The translations under genes were made by a program, and so were the position numbers. 64,000 nt of DNA. Source: Vespula vulgaris. Taxonomy: Eukaryota > Arthropoda > Insecta > Hymenoptera > Vespidae. The stretch is from the NCBI RefSeq assembly GCF_905475345.1, contig NC_066609.1, positions 2,114,501 through 2,178,500 on the forward strand, given 5' to 3'. The notes below the pieces were generated by a model. The model was not told where the DNA came from. It did no database searches and worked only from the letters and a program-made list of their open reading frames with translations. Numbering within the stretch: the first letter of the stretch is position 1; each line of letters begins with the position of its first letter. This document shows, one piece after another, positions 1 to 8,889 of this stretch.

Positions 1-833
1 GTTCGTTGATCACGTTTGGCAGTGATCGAGAGTGATGTATCATCGAACCTGAAAATACTTTAAAATACTGACGATCCTAGGTTTAGCTAGGTCGATCCTG
101 GCACGTGCTTATATTCTTCGTCAAATTTTTTTCGAAAATTCTACACGAAACTTTTCTTCTTCCTCTTCTTCTTCTTCTTTTTCTCCTTTTTCTTTTTTGA
201 TTTCTTCTTCTACTGATTCTTTCTCTAGCTTCGAAATTTTTTCGCAGAGTATAGAAAAATCAATGTCTGCTGTCCTGATTGTAATAGAAAGATTGTTAAT
301 CCCCATGGGTAAGACATGGGTAACTTGGAAACTTTTAAAAAGCAAGCAACCTTTTCGCTTTTTTCTATTCTTCAATGTTTGTTATTGATATCGTTTCTCT
401 CTCTCTCTCTTTCTCTCTCTTTATGAGATGAGAATTTCAAAATCTTTTAGAAATTTCGATTTGGTTCGATAGGGTAGAAAAGTTTAGTTAATTCGAGGTC
501 CAGATTTTTTTTTTATATATATATGTGTGTGTGTGTGTCTGTAGATATAATACGTAGGTATATACCTACTCTTGACTTTTGTCAAATCGTGAAGTATATA
601 TTTACGAGTTTCGATATAGGTTGGTGAACACCCCTTTAAAAGCTATGTGCTAGAGTTTTTAAACGGTAGAAAACCTTAACAAATTCTTTGGGGAATTTAT
701 CGCCAGGAAAATGTAGTAATTTACGAATCGTAGGGATAGAGAGAGGGAGAAAGTTTGATTTGACCTTAACGGTCCTTTACCCTACGAATACGCGCGTACA
801 CGTACGTGCACTTTCTTTTCTTTTTGATTTTTT
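1..833. other. Non-coding AT-rich sequence with short simple repeats
   Basis: No gene is recognisable here. The stretch holds a TTC-rich tract at about 150-205, a CT tract at about 395-421 and a compound T/TA/GT microsatellite at about 507-541. Frames open through the TTC tract only give poly-Glu or poly-Ser peptides and are not counted as genes. Confidence 0.6.
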
Positions 834-1046
834 TCTTTTTATTTTTGTATTATTATTATTAATACTATTATTTTTATTTTATTTTTTTTTTCAATGCATT
901 TATTCAATGATTCTTTTATTTTTCATTTATTTTATTTTTTTCTTTTTATTTTTGTATTATTATTATTAATACTATTATTTTTATTTTATTTTTTTTCAAT
1001 GCATTTATTCAATGATTTTTTTTATTTTTCATTTATTTTATTTTTT
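834..1046. repeat. 107-bp tandem duplication, two copies
   Basis: The segment beginning CTTTTTATTTTTGTATTATT at about 834 recurs at about 941 with the same order of landmarks (TTAATACTATTA, CAATGCATTTATTCAATGAT). The copies differ only in T-run length and a couple of bases, so the duplication is recent. Hydrophobic frames across it are compositional. Confidence 0.9.
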
Positions 1047-1079
1047 TCTTATTTTTCCTCTCTTTCTCTCTGTTTTCTT

Positions 1080-1167
1080 TTTTTTTTTTTATTATTTTAT
1101 TGCTGTTATCCTTTTTAAGATAATAACCCGAAGAAACGTAGATTTTCTGTCACGCGTTTGTTATCTA

Positions 1168-1194
<27 letters not shown>
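1080..1194. repeat. Poly-T tract with T27 run
   Basis: A T-rich stretch ends in an uninterrupted run of about 27 T at 1168-1194, followed by ATAAAGAAAAAGAAA. It could be the reverse-oriented poly-A tail of a retroposed sequence. No target-site duplication or retroposed gene body was seen, so simple slippage is equally likely. Confidence 0.8.
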
Positions 1195-1198
<4 letters not shown>

Positions 1199-1429
1199 AG
1201 AAAAAGAAATTCTTTAAGAATAAATTCTTGACGAGATGTATATTCGAGTTGACATTTTCGTCAGCCCGTACGTAAAAACATGTTAAAGGCGTGAACCTTT
1301 GAATCGAACCTATTGATACTTTGAAAAAGATTTCTTCGTTTGCTCCTGTTACTTATTTCCCTGAGGGAATTTAGAAAATTCGCGGATTTATTTTCTTTAT
1401 TTCTTTTTTTAAACTCAACACATAAATAG

Positions 1430-1475
<46 letters not shown>

Positions 1476-1670
1476 CTATGTCTTAAAAAATTACAATACG
1501 TATATACATATATATATAACATAATAATATATAATATATATAATATATATTATATATCATATATAATTTTTATATATGTACGTATATATATGAATAAATA
1601 TATAAAATTAAAAATAGATAAATAGATAGATAGATAAATAGAAAGAGATAGAAATAGAGAGAAACGAATC
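1430..1670. repeat. (TA)n, AT palindromic tract and (GATA)-like run
   Basis: (TA)n at about 1434-1470 is followed by self-complementary TATATAATATAT-type DNA to about 1620, then TAGATAGA/GAGA repeats. No gene seen. Confidence 0.85.
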
Positions 1671-1699
1671 TGATGTAAGAAACAGAAAAAGAGCATAAC

Positions 1700-1978
1700 A
1701 ATTTTAATGCTCTATAGATCTCATCGATCATTCTTGTCATTGTTAAAATCGACGATCACGTTGGAACATGTTTTGCCTTCGACACAGTAGGCGGATTTTT
1801 TCTTTTCTTTTTCTTTCTTTTTCAGAAGAATTTTTCTCCTAATATTAAAGCTTGTGAGTTCTCCCATAGGATAACTTTATCTCGATCATGTTAAAAGATC
1901 TTACCTTAAAAGTTGACACTTATTATCAATGCATAATCCAAGGTATTCGAGATCTAATATTTTTGATGGATCGTTCGA

Positions 1979-1980
<2 letters not shown>
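1700..1980. other. Unassigned complex sequence
   Basis: Ordinary-complexity DNA with nothing recognised. A short minus-strand frame closing at 1721-1723 reads like peptide, but it lacks an ATG and its upstream side is purine-rich, so no acceptor is possible. Confidence 0.5.
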
Positions 1981-2019
<39 letters not shown>

Positions 2020-2098
2020 ATTCTTAATAATAAAAATTAATATTATTATTAATATTAATATTAATACTATCATCATCATTATCATCATCATCATCATT
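1981..2098. repeat. (TTA)n / (ATC)n compound microsatellite
   Basis: TTA repeats at about 1981-2018, imperfect TAATATTAA DNA, then ATC repeats at about 2070-2098. Confidence 0.9.
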
Positions 2099-2099
2099 T

Positions 2100-2386
2100 A
2101 TTTTTAAAACCAGCTAACATCATGTCAGAATATCAGAGCCAGATCGACCGAACGACGAATTAAAAGTAGACAAATTAAAGTTTGATGTGTAGTCCAGAAG
2201 AAATGATTCTTGTTTAAATAGTTGTAAGCTTTGAGTTCTCTTCAGGTTGTCAGCTTCGTCGATATAATGCATACACACATACACTTACAAACGTACGCAC
2301 CATGATCAGCGTCTTCTTTCGAAGATCAAAACAATTATATCTGGGTTCGTCCGAAGACTCCCTAGGTTAAGGAGTTCTTTTCTCTT
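2100..2386. other. Unassigned complex sequence
   Basis: No gene recognised. Two very short ATG frames on the plus strand (13 codons at about 2121, about 23 codons near 2302) have no other support. Confidence 0.5.
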
Positions 2387-2394
2387 TTTTCTTT

Positions 2395-2429
<35 letters not shown>

Positions 2430-2432
2430 CTC
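2387..2432. repeat. (CTTT)n microsatellite
   Basis: About 11 CTTT units. Confidence 0.9.
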
Positions 2433-2579
2433 TTGATCGACTCAAGCAGCAAGAAAGAATGAGCACACCGAATAATACCCTATCATTTAATGATACACCT
2501 TTCGTGTAGTGGGTACTACCTATATAATATACCAGAGACTCGAGGATCAAGACGAGACAGACATTTTTCTCTTGGATGT

Positions 2580-2900
2580 ATCAGAAAGAAAAAAGAAAAG
2601 AAAAAAAGAAAAAGAAAAAGAAAAAGTGAGATTGTTACTTCTTAAAGACTTCAAGATAAAGTTCAGTCGGTGTTGGTCCACAGATATTTTTGCTTTATTA
2701 TTTATTCATTTATTTATTTTTTCTTAATTCCTCTTTTTATTCTTTTACATTTTCAACGAGAACAACGACGAAGAGTCGAAGAATTCTCCTCGCGTTCACT
2801 CTTGATTCATCCTTTTTTTTTTCTTTCTTTTTTTTTTTTTAATTCGTACATTTCTTTTTCTTTTTTCTATTTTTTTTTTTTTTTTTTTTTTTTTTCATTC
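2580..2900. repeat. A-rich then T-rich low-complexity tracts
   Basis: GAAAAA-type repeats at about 2585-2627 and T-rich DNA from about 2811, ending in about 25 T at 2871-2895. A short complex piece lies between. Confidence 0.8.
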
Positions 2901-3080
2901 GGATTCGACACTCGAAAATTTCGAAATTTTTGTTTGACAACCAAAAGGATATTATCCTTTCGTATAATCCGAACGAAGATGAAAATATTTTTCATTCGTT
3001 GGAGGGATTGTAACAGGATCAGGATGGTCGATGGTAATGTTATACCGAGCCTACCGCTATAATCTATTTTTCTCGGTGAG

Positions 3081-3247
3081 CAACGTTCCTACGTCCTTTG
3101 AGTAAAGAAGATGAAGATGAGGATGAGACGGAGGAAGAAGAAGAGGATGAGGATGAGGAGGAGGAGGAGGAGGAGGAGGAGGAAAAGAAGGACGAAGGAA
3201 GGAACGAAGATTGGACAGAGTTAACTCTTAATCTCCTTAAGTTTTAG
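3081..3247 (+). CDS. Possible terminal exon with acidic tail (uncertain)
   Basis: Function unknown. A good acceptor, TTTTTCTCGGTGAG, precedes an open frame beginning at 3081 with two bases of a split codon. The frame starts TFLRPLSKEDEDEDE, runs through an Asp/Glu-rich stretch coded by the GAT/GAG repeat at 3111-3184, and ends with a non-repetitive tail (NEDWTELTLNLLKF) before TAG at 3245-3247. An acidic C-terminal tail is common in nuclear and chaperone proteins, but no domain is visible. An in-frame TGA just upstream means it needs splicing. A (GATGAG)n microsatellite in non-coding DNA explains it equally well. Confidence 0.15.
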
Positions 3248-3299
3248 CCTTAGAGAAGAGAGGCGAACCTATTTCCAATGGGTTCTTACCAGCTTTGAC

Positions 3300-3860
3300 A
3301 AAAAAAAAAAAAAAATGCGGGTAATGCGTAATCCTCTTAAGAGCTGTCAACTATCAGAAAGTATTTAGATAATTTTTGACACCCGCTATATATCCGTGGA
3401 CTTTTTCGTCGTTCAATCAATTGTAGGTATATATACATATATATAATTACTGATTAATATATATATATATTATATATGTATTATATATATATATTAGATA
3501 TGTAATATGTATTATTAATACGTCTGATGAATATTTTCGATATTATCAATTTTCTCTAAATCTCACTACCGTAATAACAATTTTAATTTAATTATATGGA
3601 TACAAATGATCAGGGTGTGAAACGCGTTACCTTTTATCGCATAATAACCAGTCTCAACAATCTCATTAAATTAAAAGAGAAATGAGAAATGAGAAGAGAT
3701 AAGAAGTAAGGTGGAGGGTGAAGTGAGAAGGTATATACACGCGTGTGCGCGTGTGTGTGCAAAGGTAAAGAAAGAGAGGTTTAGAGATACATAGATAGAT
3801 AGATTCGATCGATGAGATGAGTAATCGTTATATTCATTAATTAACTTGTCACAATCAAAG
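3300..3860. other. Non-coding: A-run, AT palindromes, short GT tract
   Basis: An A run of about 14 at 3301, self-complementary TATATA DNA at about 3425-3510, purine-rich DNA at about 3670-3730 and a short GTGTGCGCGTGTG tract near 3745. No gene recognised. Confidence 0.6.
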
Positions 3861-3880
3861 TTGGATGGCTCGTCTGCAAG

Positions 3881-3958
3881 ATGGATAGTCAGGTTTTATC
3901 GGTAAACGATTACTCGGCGCTTCCGTTGAGAGAAAGCAATCGAAATGTGTCTAAGTAA
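3881..3958 (+). CDS. 25-codon small ORF of ordinary composition
   Basis: An ATG frame begins MDSQVLSVNDYSALPLRESN and ends at TAA 3956-3958. It is not made of simple repeat. The frame is also open upstream to an AG at 3859-3860, so it could be the end of a terminal exon. No motif, signal peptide or homology is recognised. Frames of this length are common by chance. Confidence 0.12.
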   Translation: MDSQVLSVNDYSALPLRESNRNVSK

Positions 3959-4012
3959 ATAAGTACATAAGTAGTACATATGTCGGCTCTACCGAACTGT
4001 TAGAGAAATTAA

Positions 4013-4088
4013 ATGAAAAGAAAAGAAAAAAGAAAAAAAAGAAGAAGAAGAAAGAGAAGACGACGAGGACAATAATAACAATAATAAC

Positions 4089-4119
<31 letters not shown>

Positions 4120-4145
4120 GATAAAGAGAGAAAGAGAAAGAGAGA
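4013..4145. repeat. (GAA)n then (AAT/AAC)n microsatellite
   Basis: GAA-rich tract at about 4016-4058, AATAATAAC repeats at about 4071-4118, then GA-rich DNA. Confidence 0.9.
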
Positions 4146-4182
4146 AACGGATATGCTTGTCAAGTATAATCGTTCGAAGGAT

Positions 4183-4627
4183 CAAAATGGCCGACGTAGC
4201 ACCTATGTCCGATTAAAAACAACTTTCTATTGTGTTTTCAAGGAGCAAAATGGCGGCGTTAGGTTCATCGACGTTGCAATTATGTTGCTTAGGGGGAGGA
4301 AATTGGACGATTTAATTTTAGGTTGTCCGAGCTCGTCAAGTAACCGAAAAAGTTAACACCTTTTTCCTCCTTCTCCTCTTCTTCCTCCACCTTCACTTCA
4401 TCCTTCTCCTCCTCCTCCTCCTCCTCCTTTATTTCTTTCTCCTTCTTTTTCTCTTCTCTTCTCTTTCTCTTCTCTTCTATTATCTCTTTTTTCGAGGTCT
4501 CGCTCGAATGAGAAAGTTTTACACGCAGGGCCGAGCTAAAACAAACAGAGGAAACGTCCTTTTTACTTTTTGCTTTTTGTTTAATCGTTCCGCTCGTGTA
4601 ATAACAGTAAAAAGTCACCAAAATGGC
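4183..4627 (+). promoter_or_regulatory. Cluster of three CAAAATGGC sites (Pho/YY1-like or start-site-like)
   Basis: The nonamer CAAAATGGC occurs at 4183-4191, 4246-4254 and 4619-4627, all on the plus strand. Two readings fit established knowledge. The complement GCCATTTTG contains the GCCAT core bound by YY1/Pleiohomeotic, found in Polycomb response elements and promoters. The same string is also close to an ideal insect start context and to TISU, an element that doubles as a YY1 site and start codon. The three ATGs open frames of only 9, 21 and 10 codons (MADVAPMSD, MAALGSSTLQ..., MASLCETKDL). A chance cluster is possible. Confidence 0.35.
4363..4460. repeat. (TCC/TTC)n pyrimidine tract
   Basis: Degenerate TCC/TTC repeats. 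The minus strand reads as Glu/Lys-rich peptide for over 100 codons through this tract but starts at TTG, not ATG. I treat that frame as repeat-driven. Confidence 0.8.
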
Positions 4628-4629
4628 GT

Positions 4630-5320
4630 CTTTATGTGAAACGAAAGACTTATAAGTAATTATATTCCTATCAGAGAGAAAGAAAGACAGAGAAAGTTTG
4701 TTAAATATTATTTAATTTCGTTCGATGATCACGTAAATATATAATAGTTTCTAACTTTAGATTTATTTGAGTTAATTTATTATACAAGATAAGTCAATAA
4801 AAGTTCCTAGAATGATTTTACTAACCTATTTGGTATTGTTTCTTCAACATTCTTTTAAGCTATTTTGAGATTATTTTTTGTAGATTGAATTGAAATTTTT
4901 AATTACGAGTAGAAATGTATTTTTCGTATACCTAGAAATTTTTAGTAAACTTTATATAAATAATCGATGATTTGTATAATATATACCTATGGATATTCAA
5001 CTTGGGGAATTTGTTTTTTTAAATTATAAAACTAAACGATCACGAGCTTTTTGTCTATCTAGAAACTTTTAATTCACTCTGTATATATACTTATCAATAT
5101 AATATATATATATATATATATCGTATTATATATTAATCTATCATAAATATAATAATATAAGATATTCAAAAGATAATAAAACAATCTAAGAGATTTATTA
5201 TTTTATCGATTGAAACACACAAACACTTAAATTTATAATTGATTATACTAATAAGCCTAGATTAATATGATACATATATATATATATACACACACACATA
5301 CACATACATACATATATATA
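4630..5320. other. AT-rich sequence without recognisable features
   Basis: Apart from (TA)n at about 5101-5122 and a TA/CA compound at about 5271-5318, no feature is seen. Confidence 0.6.
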
Positions 5321-5321
5321 A

Positions 5322-5561
5322 ATGGAAAAGGGTGGATCAGGTCGGAATATAGTTTTTCGTAGTCGTAAAAATCAACGAGAAGACACACGTTGTATAGTTT
5401 ACGATTTGAGAGATCGTGGAAGAAGGCGCGTGAAAATAAATAAACATAAAAAAGAAAAAAGAAAAAGAAAAGAAAATAAAGCAGCAAGAAAAAAAAAAGA
5501 AGGGCAGAAGGGTTCTTCGAGGAGTCGAAAACAAATCGTAAAAAAAATTATCACGTCGTAA
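5322..5561 (+). CDS. Possible 79-aa lysine/arginine-rich ORF
   Basis: A complete ATG frame with an in-frame TAA directly before the start and a stop at 5559-5561. The first ~38 residues are non-repetitive (MEKGGSGRNIVFRSRKNQRE, then a segment with RCIVYDLRDRGRRRV). The middle is a basic low-complexity block (KKEKRKRKENKAARKKK) and the end is RSRKQIVKKIITS. No cysteine motif, signal peptide or membrane segment is present. Such a composition fits a small nucleic-acid-binding protein, but purine-rich DNA gives Lys/Arg/Glu by default, so this is unproven. The start context has T at -3, which is unfavourable. Confidence 0.25.
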   Translation: MEKGGSGRNIVFRSRKNQREDTRCIVYDLRDRGRRRVKINKHKKEKRKRKENKAARKKKEGQKGSSRSRKQIVKKIITS

Positions 5562-5676
5562 AGTTTCTCTACTAGGAACCGACCTTATGAAAAGAAGAAA
5601 AAGAAGGAGAAGAAAAGGGGGTGATCTGATGTAAGGGGGAGGGGGTAGTTTAGAAAAAAAAATTGGAGAACATTTA

Positions 5677-5778
5677 TTATTTTAGGGAAAATGAAACTAT
5701 GTCTTCTTCTTTTCGACGATAAAGATTACGTTGCTCTTTTGAAAGGTGTACGTAACTGTATGTTTTACGAGACGCCAT
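5677..5778 (-). CDS. 33-codon small ORF with near-ideal start context
   Basis: On the minus strand, ACAAAAATGGC opens a frame starting MASRKTYSYVHLSKEQRNLY and ending in tandem stops (TAA TAA) at 5677-5679 and 5674-5676. Composition is charged and non-repetitive, with no simple repeat inside. No function recognised. It shares the AAAATGGC start motif seen elsewhere in the window. It could be a small ORF, a 5' coding exon read through, or chance. Confidence 0.2.
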   Translation of the reverse strand: MASRKTYSYVHLSKEQRNLYRRKEEDIVSFSLK

Positions 5779-5799
5779 TTTTGTTCCCTTTTATTTTTT

Positions 5800-5810
5800 A
5801 TTCATTTTTA

Positions 5811-5842
<32 letters not shown>

Positions 5843-5945
5843 GCTTTCTTTTCTTCTTCTTTTTTTGTAACCATAGGCATCATTCGACGCGTTGCTTTTA
5901 TTGTGAACGTTTAGTTTATGACGAGAGACGGTTTTTGGGCCCTAT

Positions 5946-5988
<43 letters not shown>

Positions 5989-6030
5989 TTCTCTCTCTTT
6001 CTGTCTGTCTATCTGTCTATCATTCTGTCT
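5800..6030. repeat. T-rich tract, (TA)n and (CTGT/CTAT)n
   Basis: T-rich tract at about 5785-5868, (TA)n at about 5948-5986 and CTGTCTAT-type repeats at about 5987-6035. Confidence 0.85.
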
Positions 6031-6039
6031 CTGTCTTTA

Positions 6040-6984
6040 CCGACAGAGTAGTATAAGATCCCCTTTACCTCCATTACTTCCGCCTATCTGCTTGCATTTA
6101 TCATTTGCTTGTCCTTCCCTTCATCTTGATCGTCTTCCTTCCGGTTGAAGGTAATACATACACACATGCACACACATACATACATACATACACACACACG
6201 TATACACTATACATATGTGTGTGCGTGTGTATATATACAACTCTTTTCTCTTTAGAAATTTGAAAGGAACTCACGAGTAATTCACGGGAGATCGACTCAC
6301 GACTATTGTTTTTATTTATTTGTTTTTTCTATTTATTTATTTATTTATTTATTTGTTATCTTTTAATTTATTTTTCACATTGATTTGTATTTGCAAAATT
6401 CATGTATATGTATTTACGTTACATGTATACACGAATTTATTCACGTGCATTTTTAAATCGATACTCTGTGTGCGTGTGTATATAGTATGAATGTTCGTGT
6501 GTATATAGGGTGGGACGAAATTTGTTTTAAATCCATAATTTTTTAATTCGAGGAGAAAATTACTAAAAAAAAACGATTCATTGATTTTAGAAATTATTGG
6601 AATTCCCAATTAAGAATTTCTATGATGATCTTGATGATGATGATAATAATAAATAATAATATATATATATATTTATTAGTTTTATTATATTATTTTATTA
6701 TATCATATACATATAATATATTGTATTATACTTTCTACATAAAATATTATATACATATATATTCCTTATATTTAGAAATATATATATATTTGCTAAGGAA
6801 TATTACAAAAAAAAGAAAAAGAAAAAGAAACGAAAATCAGAATTGTGGAACGAATAAAAAAATATTTTTAAATATCAAAAAGGAAGGAACCCCTCGTAAT
6901 CTAGAGATAATAAAAGTGTAGCTACGCTAACGTGAGTTTGAAAAAGGAAATGAAGGGTGGAATGGGACGGAGTGGGGGGTTTAT
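6040..6984. other. Non-coding AT-rich DNA with CA/TA and TTTA repeats
   Basis: ACACATACATAC repeats at about 6157-6235, (TTTA)n at about 6312-6356 and long AT-only DNA at about 6655-6795. No gene recognised. Confidence 0.6.
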
Positions 6985-7127
6985 TGGTTGAGAGAGACAG
7001 AGAAAGAGAGGGAGAGAGAGAGAGAGAGAAAGGGAGATATTAGAAGGAGGATACGAAAAAGCCATGTGCAGCTCGTAGAAGCACTTGGCTTCAGGATGCA
7101 TCCCGCACGTGCGTGCAACGAACGAGT

Positions 7128-7170
7128 AAGTACTTACTTAGTTACTTATGTAAGTAAGTAGTAAGTACTT
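7128..7170. repeat. Inverted repeat just upstream of a small ORF
   Basis: AAGTACTTAC at 7128-7137 is the perfect reverse complement of GTAAGTACTT at 7161-7170, with a 23-nt loop that itself holds GTAAGT/ACTTAC pairs. It ends 13 nt before the ATG at 7184. RNA from this region would fold, and it contains several GTAAGT donor-like strings. Confidence 0.7.
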
Positions 7171-7183
7171 GGACTAAACGAAA

Positions 7184-7327
7184 ATGAAATCCAAAACGAC
7201 TTGGGTAGTCGTGTGTGCCCTATCGTTACCTTATCTCCTTTACTATGCCGGTGGCCACTTGAGAAAACGTAATCGTACTGTTACAATAGACGATTTATAC
7301 GATCGTAAGGGGAGTAAACGAGTATAA
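7184..7327 (+). CDS. Possible signal-peptide-bearing small ORF or first coding exon
   Basis: ATG at 7184 in a good insect start context (CGAAAATG). The frame starts MKSKTTWVVVCALSLPYLLY: a short basic n-region, then about 17 hydrophobic residues and a small-residue AGG, as in a secretory signal peptide. A dibasic-rich segment (HLRKRNRTVTIDDLY) follows and the frame stops at 47 codons. A donor-like GATC|GTAAGG lies inside near 7305, so this may be exon 1 of a longer secreted protein such as a peptide precursor. LRKRNR could be a processing site. No family recognised. The ORF is too short to be statistically significant by length. Confidence 0.28.
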   Translation: MKSKTTWVVVCALSLPYLLYYAGGHLRKRNRTVTIDDLYDRKGSKRV

Positions 7328-7328
7328 G

Positions 7329-7338
7329 TTAAAGAGAG

Positions 7339-7376
<38 letters not shown>

Positions 7377-7504
7377 GGAGAGCGAGTTTTACATCGTTTT
7401 ATAAGGACGCTTATATTTTGATGACGATGATTTTAACTGGATACGAAGCATCAGCTGTCCGTCTTTTGTTAACCAAGAAAGAGAGAGAGAGGGAGAGAGA
7501 GAGG

Positions 7505-7536
<32 letters not shown>

Positions 7537-7560
7537 CGTTATTATATGTTAGATTCTTAG
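7329..7560. repeat. (GA)n microsatellites
   Basis: (GA)n at about 7343-7372 and imperfect (GA)n at about 7479-7532, separated by a short complex piece. A further GA tract lies at about 6985-7030. Confidence 0.9.
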
Positions 7561-7569
7561 ATGTGATTA

Positions 7570-8360
7570 GGTATATCGAGTTTTTTTTTTTTCTTTTCTC
7601 TCTCTCTCTTTTTTTTTTTTTTTTTTTGAAAGAATCTGATCCTGCGAATTCGTATGTATGTATGTATGTATTTATTTATTTATTTATTTATTTATTTGTT
7701 TGCTTGTATATTACTTTGATTATCTATTATCTTTTATTTTTTTTTCATCTTTTTTCTCATTTTTTCTTTTTTTTTTCTCTCTCTCTTTTCGTTGCAAATA
7801 TTTGATCTCGCAAATTCGTATGTATGCGTATATTTGTTTATTCGTTTACTTCTCCTCTTTTAATTCGTTTTTGTTTCTCCTTTTGTTTTCGTCGCTAGTT
7901 TCCGTTTCTTCCTCTTCTTCTTTTTTTTCCTTTTTCCATTCTAAAAAGAAATGTATTATCGGACAGATATATATACCATCGTCTAATTTCTCTAATCACT
8001 GAAGGATCAGTATTATCATAGAAAATTATTCTTAACGAGAGATTAATACTAATTGATTACTACAGATTACATAGATCTCTTTTTCTTTCCTTCTCTTTCT
8101 TCTTTTTTTCCTTTCTTTCATTCTTTCCTTCCTTCCACTTGATCCAGTAACTACATTCGTATCATCTCGATCATCATAATCGTCATAGAATTTCTATATT
8201 TATTATTCAAATCGTCATAGAATAATTATTTTTATTCTACTATTGTCTAAAAGTTCTACAAATTTTTTCTCTTTTTTTTTTTTCACTTTTCACTCGACAA
8301 ATAAGTAAAGTAAAATAAGTAAATAAAATAAAGTAATTCGAACAACAATTACGCTCTATG

Positions 8361-8365
<5 letters not shown>
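7570..8365. other. Low-complexity T-rich, (GTAT)n and (TTTA)n DNA
   Basis: T/CT-rich at about 7577-7627, GTAT then TTTA repeats at about 7651-7698, T-rich at about 7735-7790 and 7915-7935, TTTC-rich near 8080-8140. Hydrophobic frames through these tracts are compositional. Confidence 0.7.

Positions 8366-8403
<38 letters not shown>
8366..8403. repeat. (TA)n microsatellite
   Basis: Nearly pure TA repeat. Confidence 0.95.
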
Positions 8404-8410
<7 letters not shown>

Positions 8411-8456
8411 CGTATATGTATAGTGTTGTTGTTGTATTTTGTTACGTTGCATTGCG

Positions 8457-8558
8457 TTAGGTTGCCATGATCGGATCTTGAGATATACCTTGAGAAAATT
8501 GCAGGTATAATACGAGACAACATAATAGTAACATAATGGTAACACTAGCCTGCGCCAT
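8457..8558 (-). CDS. Possible signal-peptide exon or 33-aa secreted small ORF
   Basis: Minus-strand ATG at 8558-8556 in a strong context (CAATATGG). The peptide begins MAQASVTIMLLLCCLVLYLQ, a textbook-looking hydrophobic core, followed by FSQG and a short tail to TAA at 8459-8457. A donor-like CTCAAG|GTATAT sits at 8489/8488 and would split a Gly codon in phase 1, the usual phase after signal-peptide exons. It could be the first coding exon of a secreted protein, or a 33-aa ORF. An overlapping minus frame starts at ATG 8601-8599 (18 codons). No downstream exon could be assigned and no family recognised. DNA composition here is ordinary, not T-rich, which counts slightly in its favour. Confidence 0.3.
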   Translation of the reverse strand: MAQASVTIMLLLCCLVLYLQFSQGISQDPIMAT

Positions 8559-8648
8559 ATTGCTTCATAGAAAAGGAAGATGAACGCGCATCGTCTTCCA
8601 TGATTTTTTTCAATGCTGTTCTTTTCAAGTCGTTCGCTCTTGTTCTCT

Positions 8649-8760
8649 TTCCCCCACCCTACCTCATTTCACCCCATTCTACCCCACCTCACCCTACCTC
8701 ACCCCATCCCATAATAATATTCTTTTCTTTTCTTTTCTTTTCTTTTCTTTTTTTTTCTTT
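8649..8760. repeat. C-rich degenerate repeat and (TTTTC)n
   Basis: About 60 bp of CCCCACCCTACCTCA-type units at 8649-8711, then TTTTC pentamers at about 8722-8752. The G-rich complement has several runs of three or more G and could form a G-quadruplex. Confidence 0.75.
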
Positions 8761-8889
8761 TTTTCTCTCTTTCTTTCTTCTTCTTTTTTTTTTTTGGAAC
8801 AGTTATCTAGATCATTATCGTATACTATTATCGTTTAGGTTTGCGGGTTATATAATACATGGTGAAATTTCGATTCTAATGTCTGACGT

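Noticed and set aside
1168..1194. Poly-T as reverse poly-A tail of a retrogene or LINE
   Set aside because: No adjacent coding remnant or target-site duplication was seen; slippage is sufficient. The same applies to runs at 2871, 12815 and 39266.
894..1275. Hydrophobic open frames rich in Phe/Leu/Ile
   Set aside because: They come from T-rich DNA and the 107-bp duplication; there is no non-repetitive protein sequence.
1285..1310. tRNA B-box-like string (minus GGTTCGATTC)
   Set aside because: Flanking bases do not form a T-arm stem and no A-box, acceptor stem or anticodon arm is found at the right spacing.
1721..1800. Short minus frame reading SAYCVEGKTCSNVIVDF
   Set aside because: No ATG, and the upstream sequence on minus is purine-rich so cannot serve as an acceptor. 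The two cysteines alone are not a motif.
4289..4621. 110-codon Lys/Glu-rich minus frame
   Set aside because: It starts at TTG, and most of it is coded by a TCC/TTC pyrimidine repeat.
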